From Deltaproteobacteria bacterium (GTDB lineage: Bacteria > Desulfobacterota > Binatia > UBA9968), in the NCBI GenBank assembly GCA_016874755.1, contig VGTH01000049.1, positions 1-41,282 on the forward strand: a stretch of DNA of 41,282 bases, given 5' to 3'. Position 1 is the first letter of the stretch; each line of letters starts with the position of its first letter. Of the stretch, positions 14,335 through 22,059 are shown in pieces. Under the pieces are notes generated by a model that was not told the origin of the DNA, did not search any database, and saw only the letters and a program-made list of their open reading frames with translations. The position numbers and the translations under genes are program-made.

Positions 14335-14442
14335 ATGGAAACAATCAGCACGGTTCTCGCAGGCTATGGTCCTGGCGCTCGCTTACAACGCGAAGAGGCC
14401 CAAGAGCGTGCGACACCTATCGCTGTTCTAAGCAAGAAGTGA
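14335..14442 (+). CDS. 35-residue small ORF with strong ribosome-binding site
   Basis: The ATG at 14335 follows a perfect AGGAGG (14323-14328) with good spacing. The peptide begins METISTVLAGYGPGARLQRE and ends IAVLSKK: no cysteine, a Gly/Ala turn, then a charged stretch. It has no signal peptide or membrane segment and fits no family I recognise. It lacks the Glu/Tyr spacing of PqqA and the C-terminal motif of mycofactocin precursor. It could be a regulatory leader peptide, a small modified-peptide precursor, or the surviving 5' end of a gene lost when the segment at 14556 arrived. No downstream coding partner remains. Confidence 0.4.
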   Translation: METISTVLAGYGPGARLQREEAQERATPIAVLSKK

Positions 14443-14555
14443 CCAGGCCCAGGTCATGGGCCCAGCGCTTCAGGTCGCGCCGAAAGCACATCCATGCCAT
14501 TACGAGCGACGCCGCCGGAGCCGACCAGGCAAAAACCGCAAATTTCACTAATCGC

Positions 14556-14640
14556 TCCGAGGATTGACACGCTCACCGGTTCAGCGCCATATCTCCGGCA
14601 AGAAAAATAGGTGGTTTAAATTTCCTATACATCTATACAT
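14556..14640 (+). repeat. Direct repeat, left copy
   Basis: 85 bases starting TCCGAGGATTGACACGCTCA and ending TATACATCTATACAT. It is repeated at 16141-16226 with two substitutions and one single-base gap, and the two copies bracket about 1.5 kb of A+T-rich DNA. It is far longer than a transposition target duplication. Confidence 0.85.
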
Positions 14641-16140
14641 ATAAGCAAGCGAAAACCGTCCACGGCTACAACCGATAAGTCGGTGTTTTAATCGCTTGAC
14701 GGACTTTTTTCAGACAAACAATTTAGAGGAAAAAACTATGAAACGAAAAATTACATTATCAATCGCGCTCGTTTTGAGCCTTGTTTTAGTATCGCTGATG
14801 AGTTCGGATTCGCCCGTCGGGGCGCAACCGCCGCAAAGATTTAGGGTTGCCACAGGTGTCATCACTCCCGCCGCGGGTCAGACACTCCGCGTTACGGTTG
14901 GTCGGGGATTTAGGGTTGACGACGTTAGCGTGCGCTTTATGTGGAGGCAATATATGGCGGCAGGTTGTAGCGGGATGCCTTCAATGTGCCGCCACACCGT
15001 TGCCTCGCAAGGCGCTACGCTACCGACAGCACTGGGCGATGACACTCTTTCGTTCGATATGCCGGGAAACGGAAACGGAGTCAATGTAGTAGTCGAGGGC
15101 AACAGTCGAAACGTCCAGATCAATGCCATGATTTTCAACAACGCTACGGGGGAAATTACGGCACTGTTGAGCGCCGGTGAAGTGGACACGTGGTGATGTT
15201 AATGGCGATGGCGTTTATACCAAAAAGACCAACCATGCTGGCGGACGCGAAAGAACTGCGCGGACATTCGAGATACGGCTTTCGCGCGATAATGTCAAAG
15301 CCGCTTGGAGAAATCTCGATTTGACACCCGGAAAGGTTGAAAAACTTTAGCTCGACCCGATAAACCATTTTCAAAAAAAATCGTGTAAAATACCTGAGAA
15401 GTTTTTCCGGTAAATTTTATGCGCGATATTCCCGTTGGCAATGGCTCTCTGCTGGTAACATTTAACGAAAAATATCAAATCCGCGACGTCTTCTTTCCGC
15501 ACGTCGGGCAGGAGAATCATACGGAAGGTTTTCCGTTTCGGTTCGGCGTGTTCGCGGACGGCGAATTTTCGTGGATTTTTGAGGGCGATTGGCAAATTTC
15601 GCTTAAATACTTGCCTGAAACACTTGTTACAGATGCCAAATTAACTAATGAAAATTTAGGTTTGGAGATTGTTTCAAACGACACGGTGGCGAGCCACGAA
15701 AATATTTTTCTGCGGCGTGTTCGTGTGTCGAATCTGCTCGATAAGACGCGGGATGTTCGGATTTTTCTGCACCACGATTTTCGGATTTCGGAAAACAAAA
15801 TCGGCGACACGGCGTTTTATGAACCGGAAGCACTCGCGCTTGTCCATTACAAAAAAAACCGCTATTTTTTGATAAATTCGCGCCGCATTTTGACGCATTT
15901 TCTACGGGACGCAAGGCTTTCCGCGACCAGGAAGGCACTTGGCGCGACGCGGAAGACGGCGCGTTGAACGGCGGCGCGATAACCGAAGGCTCGGTAGATT
16001 CGACCGTTCAGATAAATTTAAACATCGAACCGCAAGGCGTGAAAGAATTTTATTATTGGATTTGCGCGGGCAAATCTTTACAGGAAGTTTCCGAGCTAAA
16101 CACGCATATCAAAAAGCAAACGCCCGAACGGTTTCTCAAA
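14641..16140. mobile_element. A+T-rich segment between direct repeats (putative import or chimeric join)
   Basis: Composition and codon use change visibly: many A- and T-runs and A/T-ending codons (AAA, ATT, TTT), against G/C-ending codons in the flanks. It contains a frameshifted secreted protein and a truncated, frameshifted GH15 glucoamylase. Both look most like proteins of Acidobacteriota such as Blastocatellia (from memory of the families, not a search). There is no transposase or integrase. It starts with an imperfect hairpin (about 14647-14695, arms AAGCGA / TCGCTT). Integration by recombination at the repeat, or a misassembly joining two genomes through a shared repeat, would both give this picture. 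Confidence 0.55.
14738..15350 (+). pseudogene. Secreted protein with Ca-binding-like tail, split by a frameshift
   Basis: The ATG at 14738 (AGAGGAA upstream) opens a 152-codon frame with a clear signal peptide (KITLSIALVLSLVLVSLMSS, cleavage near VGA). A beta-rich domain follows, containing TPAAGQTLRVTV, VRFMWRQYMAAG and CSGMPSMCRH, ending at the TGA at 15194-15196. Skipping one base there continues directly as GDVNGDGVYTKKTNHAGGRE and EIRLSRDNVKAAWRNLDL, stopping at 15350. The DVNGDG part is a dockerin/EF-hand-like calcium loop. The most economical reading is one protein of about 200 residues broken by a +1 shift at ACGTGGTGA. Function unknown. Confidence 0.55.
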
Positions 16141-16152
16141 TCCGAGGATTGA
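15419..16152 (+). pseudogene. GH15 glucoamylase-like protein, N-terminal domain fragment
   Basis: The frame from 15419 starts MRDIPVGNGSLLVTFNEKYQ, then VFFPHVGQENHTEG, HENIFLRRVRVSNL and VRIFLHHDFRISENKIGDTA. These are hallmark blocks of the N-terminal beta-sandwich of bacterial GH15 glucoamylases/trehalases. After RYFLIN (about 15890) the family sequence resumes in the -1 frame as FDAFSTGRKAF, then EGTWRDAEDGAL, GSVDSTVQINL and FYYWICAGKSLQEVSELN. It stops at TGA 16150-16152 inside the right direct repeat. The catalytic (alpha/alpha)6 barrel, most of the roughly 600-residue protein, is absent. The gene is therefore both frameshifted and cut at the repeat border. Confidence 0.75.
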
Positions 16153-16226
16153 CACGCTCACCGGTTCAGCGCTATATCTCCGCCAAGAAAAATAGGTGGT
16201 TTAAATTTCCTATACATCCTATACAT
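16141..16226 (+). repeat. Direct repeat, right copy
   Basis: 86 bases, the partner of 14556-14640. The first 12 bases (TCCGAGGATTGA) provide the stop codon of the GH15 fragment, so the gene was cut exactly at the repeat edge. Confidence 0.85.
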
Positions 16227-16268
16227 TTTGGACGCCCTTACTCCTTACTGCTCACCCCTCACGAATTC

Positions 16269-17282
16269 TCAGAGGTTGTACAGCGCTTTAGGATTGTCAT
16301 AGAGAATCTTGTCGATATGCGTCGCCGGGACATTGCCTTGGCGCCGGATGTTTTTTAGCGCCTCGATTTCGGCGGAGGTATCGTTGTGGCCGTAGTCCGA
16401 ACCGATGACGATGTTGTCTTCGCCGGCGTATTGCAAAACATAACTGAGATCGTCGTCGGTTTGGCAGGCGACGTAAAGGTGGTTCTCGCGCATGATGTCG
16501 CTCGGAGATTTCAGGCCATGCTGTTTGTAGCGGCGTGCCAACTCGTGAATCACGTAGGGCACCCATTGGGCTTTGACTTCGATGAAACCGAATCTCAAGT
16601 TGGGAAACATGGCGGGAATACCCTTGTAGACCAGCGTGTGAAAGGCGATTAGCACCGGTAATTTAAACAGCGAAAAGCCGCTCTCGCGCTCGAAATGATT
16701 CATCCATTGGAAGTCTCCGGTGGAGGCGTGGATGCAGATCGCAATATTGCGCTCGGCGGCGAGCTGGTAGAGCGGAAAGAAATAGGCGTCGCTGAGCAAG
16801 CGATCTTCGACCAAGCCGCGGATAAACAAACCGACCGCGCCGTTGTCTGCGGCGAAGCGAGTCTCGGCCAGTGTGTCTTCCATGTTGAGCACCGGCAGCG
16901 TCGCCACCCAGCGCAAGCGCTTTTGGCTCTTGCTGCACAGCTCAGCAATCCAGCGATTGTAGCTGCGGCACAAGGCGACTTCGATTTCCGGTCGATTGGT
17001 CAGCGGGGTTAAGAAGACCGTCGGGTAAAGCACCTGGACATCGACGCCCAACTGGTCCATGTGGCGCAGGCGCGCTTCGACCTCGCGCATCTCGCTGGAG
17101 GCGGCCGGCAGTTCCGTGCTGACGGGACCGCGTTCAAAGGGCCGGCGATCGATTAACCAAAATTGTTTGCGGCCATCCTGGCTGGCGACCATGACCGGAC
17201 GAAACTTGTTTTCCGATTCTCGCAAGTAGTCCCAGGTGTGTTCCGATTCAATAACGTGAGCGTCGGCGTCGATGATGGCCAT
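16269..17282 (-). CDS. Amidohydrolase family 2 protein (ACMSD-like decarboxylase/hydrolase)
   Basis: 337 residues, a TIM-barrel metal enzyme of the PF04909 family that includes aminocarboxymuconate-semialdehyde decarboxylase and gamma-resorcylate decarboxylase. The metal-binding start is DADAHVIE (5-12). Later blocks are AICIHASTGDF with a third His and IGSDYGHND near the C-terminus with the conserved Asp. These enzymes decarboxylate or hydrolyse aromatic-derived acids. It is the last gene of the minus-strand operon, 89 bases after the TPP enzyme, with AAGGAATT ahead of its ATG. The context suggests it acts on a ring-cleavage product. Confidence 0.87.
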   Translation of the reverse strand: MAIIDADAHVIESEHTWDYLRESENKFRPVMVASQDGRKQFWLIDRRPFERGPVSTELPAASSEMREVEARLRHMDQLGVDVQVLYPTVFLTPLTNRPEIEVALCRSYNRWIAELCSKSQKRLRWVATLPVLNMEDTLAETRFAADNGAVGLFIRGLVEDRLLSDAYFFPLYQLAAERNIAICIHASTGDFQWMNHFERESGFSLFKLPVLIAFHTLVYKGIPAMFPNLRFGFIEVKAQWVPYVIHELARRYKQHGLKSPSDIMRENHLYVACQTDDDLSYVLQYAGEDNIVIGSDYGHNDTSAEIEALKNIRRQGNVPATHIDKILYDNPKALYNL

Positions 17283-17371
17283 GACCGAATTCCTTGTAAT
17301 TAGAAACCCGAGCGCTGGGCATGAGTGGGGGTGCTCCCCTCACTCCTCAGCCCCTGTCCTCACGGGATTTT

Positions 17372-19087
17372 CTAGTGCGTGCCGCAAATCACGTTTAACA
17401 CGGCTTGGCGCTTATCTTCCTTGACCACTTTCAGTGCGCGCTTGAGCGCGGGCAGCATGTCCGCTGGATTGTCGACCATCTCGCCGTAACCGTCATGGGC
17501 CGAGACGATTCTTTCATAGCGCGGCGACGGCGCGAGGGAGGTCAGCGGATAATTGTTCGTGCTGGCGGACCAACCGTCGGGCAAGACCTGTTGGGTCGCC
17601 GCTTTGCTGGAATTCCAAATCGCATTGTTGCAGATGATCGTCAACAGCGGCAAGTCGTAGGCGTGGGAAACGAAGTGACAGGCCGTCGGATTGTTGAACA
17701 TGTACGTCCCGTCGCCGCAGGTCACGATGACAGTTTTCTCGGGCCGTGCGAGCTTCATGCCCAAGCCGCCGCCGATGCCCCAGCCCAGGCCGCCGGCGGG
17801 TGAGCCGCCGAAGTAGGTCGCGGGTTTGCTGACGGTCAAATACTCGCTGCCGACGCCGTGGTCGCTGATGACGATGGTGTCATCGTCTCTGAGTTGATCG
17901 ATGCAATGGGCCATCCATGCGTGGCTTATCGGCGTTGCGCCGCGGTCATGTTCGAGCTTTTGCTTCAGACCTTCGCGGTACTTCTTGTTCTTCGCGCGAA
18001 TCTGCTCGGCACGCTCGGACAGTGCGCTGCCGCGGCTGGCGCTTTGTAGCTCTTGCGCTAAAAGCTCCAAAGCTAATTTCGGATCGCCACCAATAGAAAT
18101 GTCTTTGGGGAAGCTCCGTATCGGAATATCGCCGTAATTGGGATCGCGGGCGATTTGTATGACTGTGGCATTTTCCGGCGGCGTGCCTTGACGCGGGTAC
18201 CACGGCACATCGGACTCAACGACGACTACTACGTCAGCCTCCTTGATGTACGGCATGGAGTTGGTCCCCAAATAGAATTCGTGCGTGTTGGGAAAACTGA
18301 CGAATGGACTGGCGGGTGTGACCACAGGGGCGACCAGCGCCTCGGCGAACCCAACCAGCGATTTCATCGCGGTCGGGTCGGAGCCTAGGCGGCCGGTGAT
18401 GATTACGGGACTCTTTGCACTGCGGAGAACTTCCGCGGTGCGTTTGATCGAGGCTGTGCTCGGTGCCAAGGGCTCACTCTGTGCTTTGCGATTGGGGTGA
18501 ATGACGAGGGAGTCCATCTTTTGCGCCAACACCTCGCGCGGCAGAGTTAAATAAACAGGTCCCTGAGGAGTGCCCGTCGCCATTTCGATGGCGCGATCGA
18601 CGACGGCTTCCAACTGCTCGCCGTTGCGCAGCTCGTAGTCCCAGCGAGTGAATTCGCGCAGCAAGCTGCCCTGATCGAAAGATTCTTGCCCCCAGTGAAT
18701 AAAGTTGCTGCGGCTGCCGCGCATGCCGGTTTCGGTGAGCGGCGTGCGCCCGGCGGAGAAAATCATCGGTACGTTGAGCCGTGAGGCGTTCATCACCGCC
18801 GCCGACGCATTGCCGGTGCCGACAATGACATGAACCATGACCACTTGGGGCTCGCCGGTGAGCATCGCATAGCCTTGCGCCATGCTGACGGCGACGAACT
18901 CATGCGGCACCGTGATCGGCACCGGATGGTTTTTCTTTTCGCTGGCGAATTTCGCCAGGCCATCGATAATCGGCCCGAAGTCCGTGCCGCTGTTGCCGAA
19001 AAAATACTTGATGCCACGAGCGCGCAGCAGTTCTAGATAAGCCTGGCCGACGGTTTCGACTGGGAGGGTAACGGTTTTCTTTTCCAT
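17372..19087 (-). CDS. Thiamine pyrophosphate-dependent enzyme (acetolactate synthase / decarboxylase-like)
   Basis: 571 residues from the ATG at 19087, chosen because AGGAGT precedes it; a longer frame would overlap the FGE-like gene. Three domains are visible: the PYR domain with catalytic Glu63 in PHEFVAVSMAQGYAML, a central DHS-like domain with VIITGRLGSDP, and the PP domain with the TPP-Mg motif GDGTYMFNNPTA near 455 ending in ICNN. Such enzymes decarboxylate or ligate 2-oxo acids. Length and start fit the 'TPP-requiring protein' group near benzoylformate decarboxylase and acetolactate synthase large subunits. No small regulatory subunit is present, so a catabolic 2-oxo-acid reaction is more likely than branched-chain synthesis. 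Confidence 0.88.
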   Translation of the reverse strand: MEKKTVTLPVETVGQAYLELLRARGIKYFFGNSGTDFGPIIDGLAKFASEKKNHPVPITVPHEFVAVSMAQGYAMLTGEPQVVMVHVIVGTGNASAAVMNASRLNVPMIFSAGRTPLTETGMRGSRSNFIHWGQESFDQGSLLREFTRWDYELRNGEQLEAVVDRAIEMATGTPQGPVYLTLPREVLAQKMDSLVIHPNRKAQSEPLAPSTASIKRTAEVLRSAKSPVIITGRLGSDPTAMKSLVGFAEALVAPVVTPASPFVSFPNTHEFYLGTNSMPYIKEADVVVVVESDVPWYPRQGTPPENATVIQIARDPNYGDIPIRSFPKDISIGGDPKLALELLAQELQSASRGSALSERAEQIRAKNKKYREGLKQKLEHDRGATPISHAWMAHCIDQLRDDDTIVISDHGVGSEYLTVSKPATYFGGSPAGGLGWGIGGGLGMKLARPEKTVIVTCGDGTYMFNNPTACHFVSHAYDLPLLTIICNNAIWNSSKAATQQVLPDGWSASTNNYPLTSLAPSPRYERIVSAHDGYGEMVDNPADMLPALKRALKVVKEDKRQAVLNVICGTH

Positions 19088-19104
19088 AGAATGGACTCCT
19101 GATT

Positions 19105-19632
19105 TTATGCGATTTGTTTTTGTATTAGATCGATCAGCCAACTCACCGGCGTCTGATCTTGCACGCAGCGAAAGCCCTTGACGCCGTTTTTCCAATGGGG
19201 CAAATAGCGGTGCGAGCAGTCGCAGGTGTTGGCCGGGCCGCACATAGCTTTGTAGGTTTCGCCGCCGCTGCCGACGTCGGTCGAAGTCCATTCCCAGATG
19301 TCGCCGCGCTTCTTGAGCTTGTTCGATTCACAAGTCGACTTCCATTCATCCATTGTCGGCAGACGTTGGCCGATGAATCGACAATAACCAGCCGCCTCGT
19401 GAAAGTTGATCAGGACGACGGCGTCGTTCTCTTTGCCGGACGGAATGCGGCCGTTGATCCAGTACTCCGGCGCGGCGGCTCGGGTCGCAACCACAAATTT
19501 CAAATATTCCGCGTTGGTCACCTCGGTTGAGTTGAAGGTTGCGGATGCAAGGAGATAAATCGGCAGAACGATTGACCATAGGTGGCCAAAGCATGCTGTT
19601 GAAAGTCGACGAACCGAAAACCCAACCTTCAT
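19105..19632 (-). CDS. Exported SUMF1/FGE-like protein, minimal
   Basis: 175 residues, short for the formylglycine-generating-enzyme/EgtB/PvdO fold (usually about 230-300). An N-terminal hydrophobic stretch (about 14-32, CFGHLWSIVLPIYLLASA) suggests export. Family blocks are STEVTNAEYLKFV, VLINFHEAAGYCRFIGQRLP (the 'v.W.eA.aYC.W.G.RLPTe.EW' block) and GFRCVQD near the end. The C-terminal part contains clustered cysteines (MCGPANTCDCSH) in place of the usual GG-WL/GFR core, so catalytic residues may be altered. No sulfatase gene is near. Its ATG overlaps the TGA of the bicupin gene (ATGA), implying translational coupling. Confidence 0.72.
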   Translation of the reverse strand: MKVGFSVRRLSTACFGHLWSIVLPIYLLASATFNSTEVTNAEYLKFVVATRAAAPEYWINGRIPSGKENDAVVLINFHEAAGYCRFIGQRLPTMDEWKSTCESNKLKKRGDIWEWTSTDVGSGGETYKAMCGPANTCDCSHRYLPHWKNGVKGFRCVQDQTPVSWLIDLIQKQIA

Positions 19633-20654
19633 GCGGTTTCCTCGCGATAAAGTCCCAAGGCTCTCAACACCGGTGCATCGCTCATCGAAAACAAGATCGC
19701 GTCGTCGGTCGATGAAGAGTTGCTATGCCGGTGCGGGTTCCATACCGGTACGATGAAGGAGTCGCCTTTTTGCCATTCAAAGCGCTGCCCGCCGATCTCG
19801 CTTGCGCCGTGGCCGCGAAAAACGTGGTACAGCGTTGTGCTGGTGTGGCGATGGGATTCGGTTTTCTCGTTAGCGGATAAAAGTTGAGCGCTGCATTGAA
19901 TCGTCGTCATGGTCGGACCATTGGTGAGTGGGTTGCGGTATTCGAGCAAGTAGCCGTCGTAGTTGCTGTGAGCTCCGCGCGCGCGCATGGAGGCGCGCAG
20001 GGTTTTTTCTGTGTCCGTCCAGCGATAGTGGAAAAGGTCCTCGACGCGAAGGCCATGGCGCACGGCGCCGTCGAGGGTGGCGTTGACTTCGTCGCTGTCT
20101 CTCTCGATGGGTTGACGGCGGGTTGGGTAGCGTTCTTGCATGACCTGGTGCAACGCGGTGATCAGCGGAAAGTCCAAGCCATCGAGCCACACCATCGGTT
20201 CCGTTGAGCCATTGGAGTGGTCGTGCCAGCTCATCGCCGGCGTCAGAATCAAATCGCCGGGTTCCATGACGCACTGCTGACCATTGACCGTCGTGTAAGC
20301 GCCGTGGCCTTGGAGGACAAACCGCAATGCCGCGGGCGTGTGACGATGGGCACGCGCGTTTTCGCCGGGCTTGACGTACTGAAACGAAACTTGCAGCGTC
20401 TGCGAGGCAAAGCCACGGCCCTTATCGAGACCAGGATTGACGAGCCGCACGACGCGCCGCTCGCTCTGCTCCAAGCTGATCACTTCGCCCGCGCGCACCA
20501 GGCTGCCGTAAACATCGGCCCACTTCCACAAACACGGCTGCACCGGCGTGATCGGCTCCGATGGCAGACCTTCCATGCCAAGGCTCCAGTAGCCGGAGAG
20601 GTTCATGCCGACCATGTCGCGGTCGAGCTGGGCGATGCTATCGGGTTGTTTCAT
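19629..20654 (-). CDS. Gentisate 1,2-dioxygenase-like bicupin ring-cleavage dioxygenase
   Basis: 341 residues with two cupin domains, as in gentisate, salicylate and 1-hydroxy-2-naphthoate dioxygenases, which cleave an aromatic ring next to a carboxyl group with Fe(II). The first cupin has His103 and His105 (ARAHRHTPAALRFVLQG) and MSWHDH (144, 146). The second has ESHRHTSTTLYHVFRGHG (268, 270) and NPHRH (308, 310), so both domains keep possible metal ligands. The true substrate is not readable. The start (AAGGTG upstream) overlaps the stop of the small ORF before it, and its stop overlaps the FGE-like start, making a tight operon. Confidence 0.87.
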   Translation of the reverse strand: MKQPDSIAQLDRDMVGMNLSGYWSLGMEGLPSEPITPVQPCLWKWADVYGSLVRAGEVISLEQSERRVVRLVNPGLDKGRGFASQTLQVSFQYVKPGENARAHRHTPAALRFVLQGHGAYTTVNGQQCVMEPGDLILTPAMSWHDHSNGSTEPMVWLDGLDFPLITALHQVMQERYPTRRQPIERDSDEVNATLDGAVRHGLRVEDLFHYRWTDTEKTLRASMRARGAHSNYDGYLLEYRNPLTNGPTMTTIQCSAQLLSANEKTESHRHTSTTLYHVFRGHGASEIGGQRFEWQKGDSFIVPVWNPHRHSNSSSTDDAILFSMSDAPVLRALGLYREETA

Positions 20655-20977
20655 ATTTGCACCTTAAGACCAGGTTCGGAGATGCCTCGCGCAAAGGCGC
20701 AAAGGGCGCAAAGAAAAAGTTTTTTTTCCGAACTTTGCGTCCTTTGCGCCTTTGCGCGAGAAAATCTGATTCGAGTCTGCTCATCTAGGGAACGTCCGCT
20801 GCGGTATTGGCTCTTGTAAACCATATCGACCCACATGGGCTGATGCGACGCCACCAAGCCGTTCTTGTACGCATTGCCGCAGTAGTGCGCCGGTTTGAGC
20901 TTGTCCCAGATAATGTAGCGTTTGGCGTCGATGCAGTCTTCGTCAACTGATGCTGCGACGACTTTGCCGCACACCAT
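20651..20977 (-). CDS. Small unknown protein whose 3' end runs through a family A repeat
   Basis: 108 residues from the ATG at 20977 (GGAGG upstream, 8-base spacing). The first ~65 residues look like real protein: VCGKVVAASVDEDC, then RYIIWDKLKPAHYCGNAYKN and SHQPMWVDMVYKSQY. I do not recognise the family. From about residue 66 the frame enters the palindromic repeat (20685-20760), giving RAKAQR and LCALCAFAR, which is translated repeat. The natural C-terminus was probably lost or replaced. Its TGA overlaps the ATG of the bicupin gene (ATGA), so it may serve as a translation-coupling leader for the operon. Confidence 0.5.
   Translation of the reverse strand: MVCGKVVAASVDEDCIDAKRYIIWDKLKPAHYCGNAYKNGLVASHQPMWVDMVYKSQYRSGRSLDEQTRIRFSRAKAQRTQSSEKKLFLCALCAFARGISEPGLKVQI
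20685..20760. repeat. Family A palindromic repeat, best copy
   Basis: Left arm CCTCGCGCAAAGGCGCAAAG onwards, right arm CTTTGCGTCCTTTGCG then CCTTTGCGCGAG, separated by an A/T-rich loop (20714-20732). The arms pair over about 28 bases with few mismatches. GTTCGGAGATG lies just outside (20674-20684). It is the same family as 6509-6585 and the half copies at 2477 and 25623. Confidence 0.85.
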
Positions 20978-21061
20978 GGGCGTTGCCTCCAAGTTGGAAC
21001 CTAGCTGAAACGAATCGACGGCGTCAAACTGCTTTCTTTCCTTCTCCGAACGATTGTTGTT

Positions 21062-22048
21062 ATGATCCGGCCCATGTTTGTTCGCACGCTGTTGCTTCTT
21101 ATCCTAGTCGTGGTGGCATGCCAACCGGGCTATTCGGCACAGGTTACGCCGGAGACCATTCGCATCGCCATTCCCGGCAAGCTCATCGACTTTGCGCCGT
21201 TCTTTGTCGGTGCCAAAACCGGGATCTATCGCAGCGAGGGGCTGGAGCCGCAGTTCATCGTCATGCGCAGCGGCATCGTGATTCCGGCGATGCTCTCGGG
21301 TGAAATCGACTACACCACGCTTTACGGCTCGACGATTCGCTCGGCGGTGACCGGTTTGCCGCTGAAAGTCATTGCGACATTGATTACCAAGCAGAGTTTC
21401 TTTCTGTTTTCGCAGCCGGATATTCGTCGCGTGCAGGATCTTAAAGGCAAGCGCGTGGCGATCTCCAATTTCGCCAGCTCGACGGACAAGGCAGCGCGCG
21501 CCGCACTGAAAACCGGCAGCATCGAAGCGATGCGCGACGTGACGTTGATCGCCATGGGGGACACCAACGTGCGCTTTCAGTCGCTGGTGTCCGGCGCCAT
21601 TGAAGCGGCGATTCTCACACCGCCTTACACCGTCATGGCGGAACAAAAGAAACTGAATAATCTGGTCTGGTTGGGCGACGTTTTGGGCGATCAGCCGTCC
21701 AACGGGCTGAGTACCAGCGTGAAGAAGTTGAAGGAGCAGCCGGATCAGGTCATGCGTTTCTTGCGCGCGTCGCTGCGTAGCATGATCTATACCCGTGAGC
21801 ACAAGCAGGAAGCGCTGCCGATTTTGCTGAAAGAGTTTCCCGGCCTCGATCGTAACACGTTGGCAGGGACGCTCGACTTTTACCTCAAAGCGATGAGCCC
21901 GGATGGGCGTGTCAGCGAGGTGATTTTGCAAGAGTTGATCAACGAGCAGCGCGAGCTGGTCAACGTCAAGAATGAAGTGCCGATCTCGCAGGTGGCCGAC
22001 TTTGGGCCTTTGCAGCGGGTATTAAAAGAATTGGGCAGCGCGAAATAG
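21062..22048 (+). CDS. NMT1/THI5-like periplasmic SBP, possibly lipid-anchored
   Basis: 328 residues. The N-terminus is hydrophobic (TLLLLILVVVACQPGYSA); VVAC could be a lipobox, otherwise cleavage falls after YSA. The mature part begins with ETIRIAIPGKLIDFAPFFVG and AKTGIYRSEGLEPQFI, the standard NMT1/SsuA opening, with DLKGKRVAISNFASSTD in the hinge region. Start at 21062 or at the ATG four codons later. No permease genes follow: the next gene, 11 bases on, is a flavin monooxygenase. It diverges from the ring-cleavage operon at 20977, so the SBP ligand may be that operon's substrate. Confidence 0.87.
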   Translation: MIRPMFVRTLLLLILVVVACQPGYSAQVTPETIRIAIPGKLIDFAPFFVGAKTGIYRSEGLEPQFIVMRSGIVIPAMLSGEIDYTTLYGSTIRSAVTGLPLKVIATLITKQSFFLFSQPDIRRVQDLKGKRVAISNFASSTDKAARAALKTGSIEAMRDVTLIAMGDTNVRFQSLVSGAIEAAILTPPYTVMAEQKKLNNLVWLGDVLGDQPSNGLSTSVKKLKEQPDQVMRFLRASLRSMIYTREHKQEALPILLKEFPGLDRNTLAGTLDFYLKAMSPDGRVSEVILQELINEQRELVNVKNEVPISQVADFGPLQRVLKELGSAK

Positions 22049-22059
22049 GAGGAGTGGTC

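Noticed and set aside
14335-14442. PqqA or mycofactocin precursor peptide
   Set aside because: The Glu-x3-Tyr motif of PqqA and the C-terminal Val-Tyr end of mycofactocin precursor are missing, and no maturation genes are nearby.
17372-19291. A longer version of the TPP enzyme with 68 extra N-terminal residues
   Set aside because: The extension overlaps the FGE-like gene, has no ribosome-binding site and does not look like family sequence; the ATG at 19087 follows AGGAGT.
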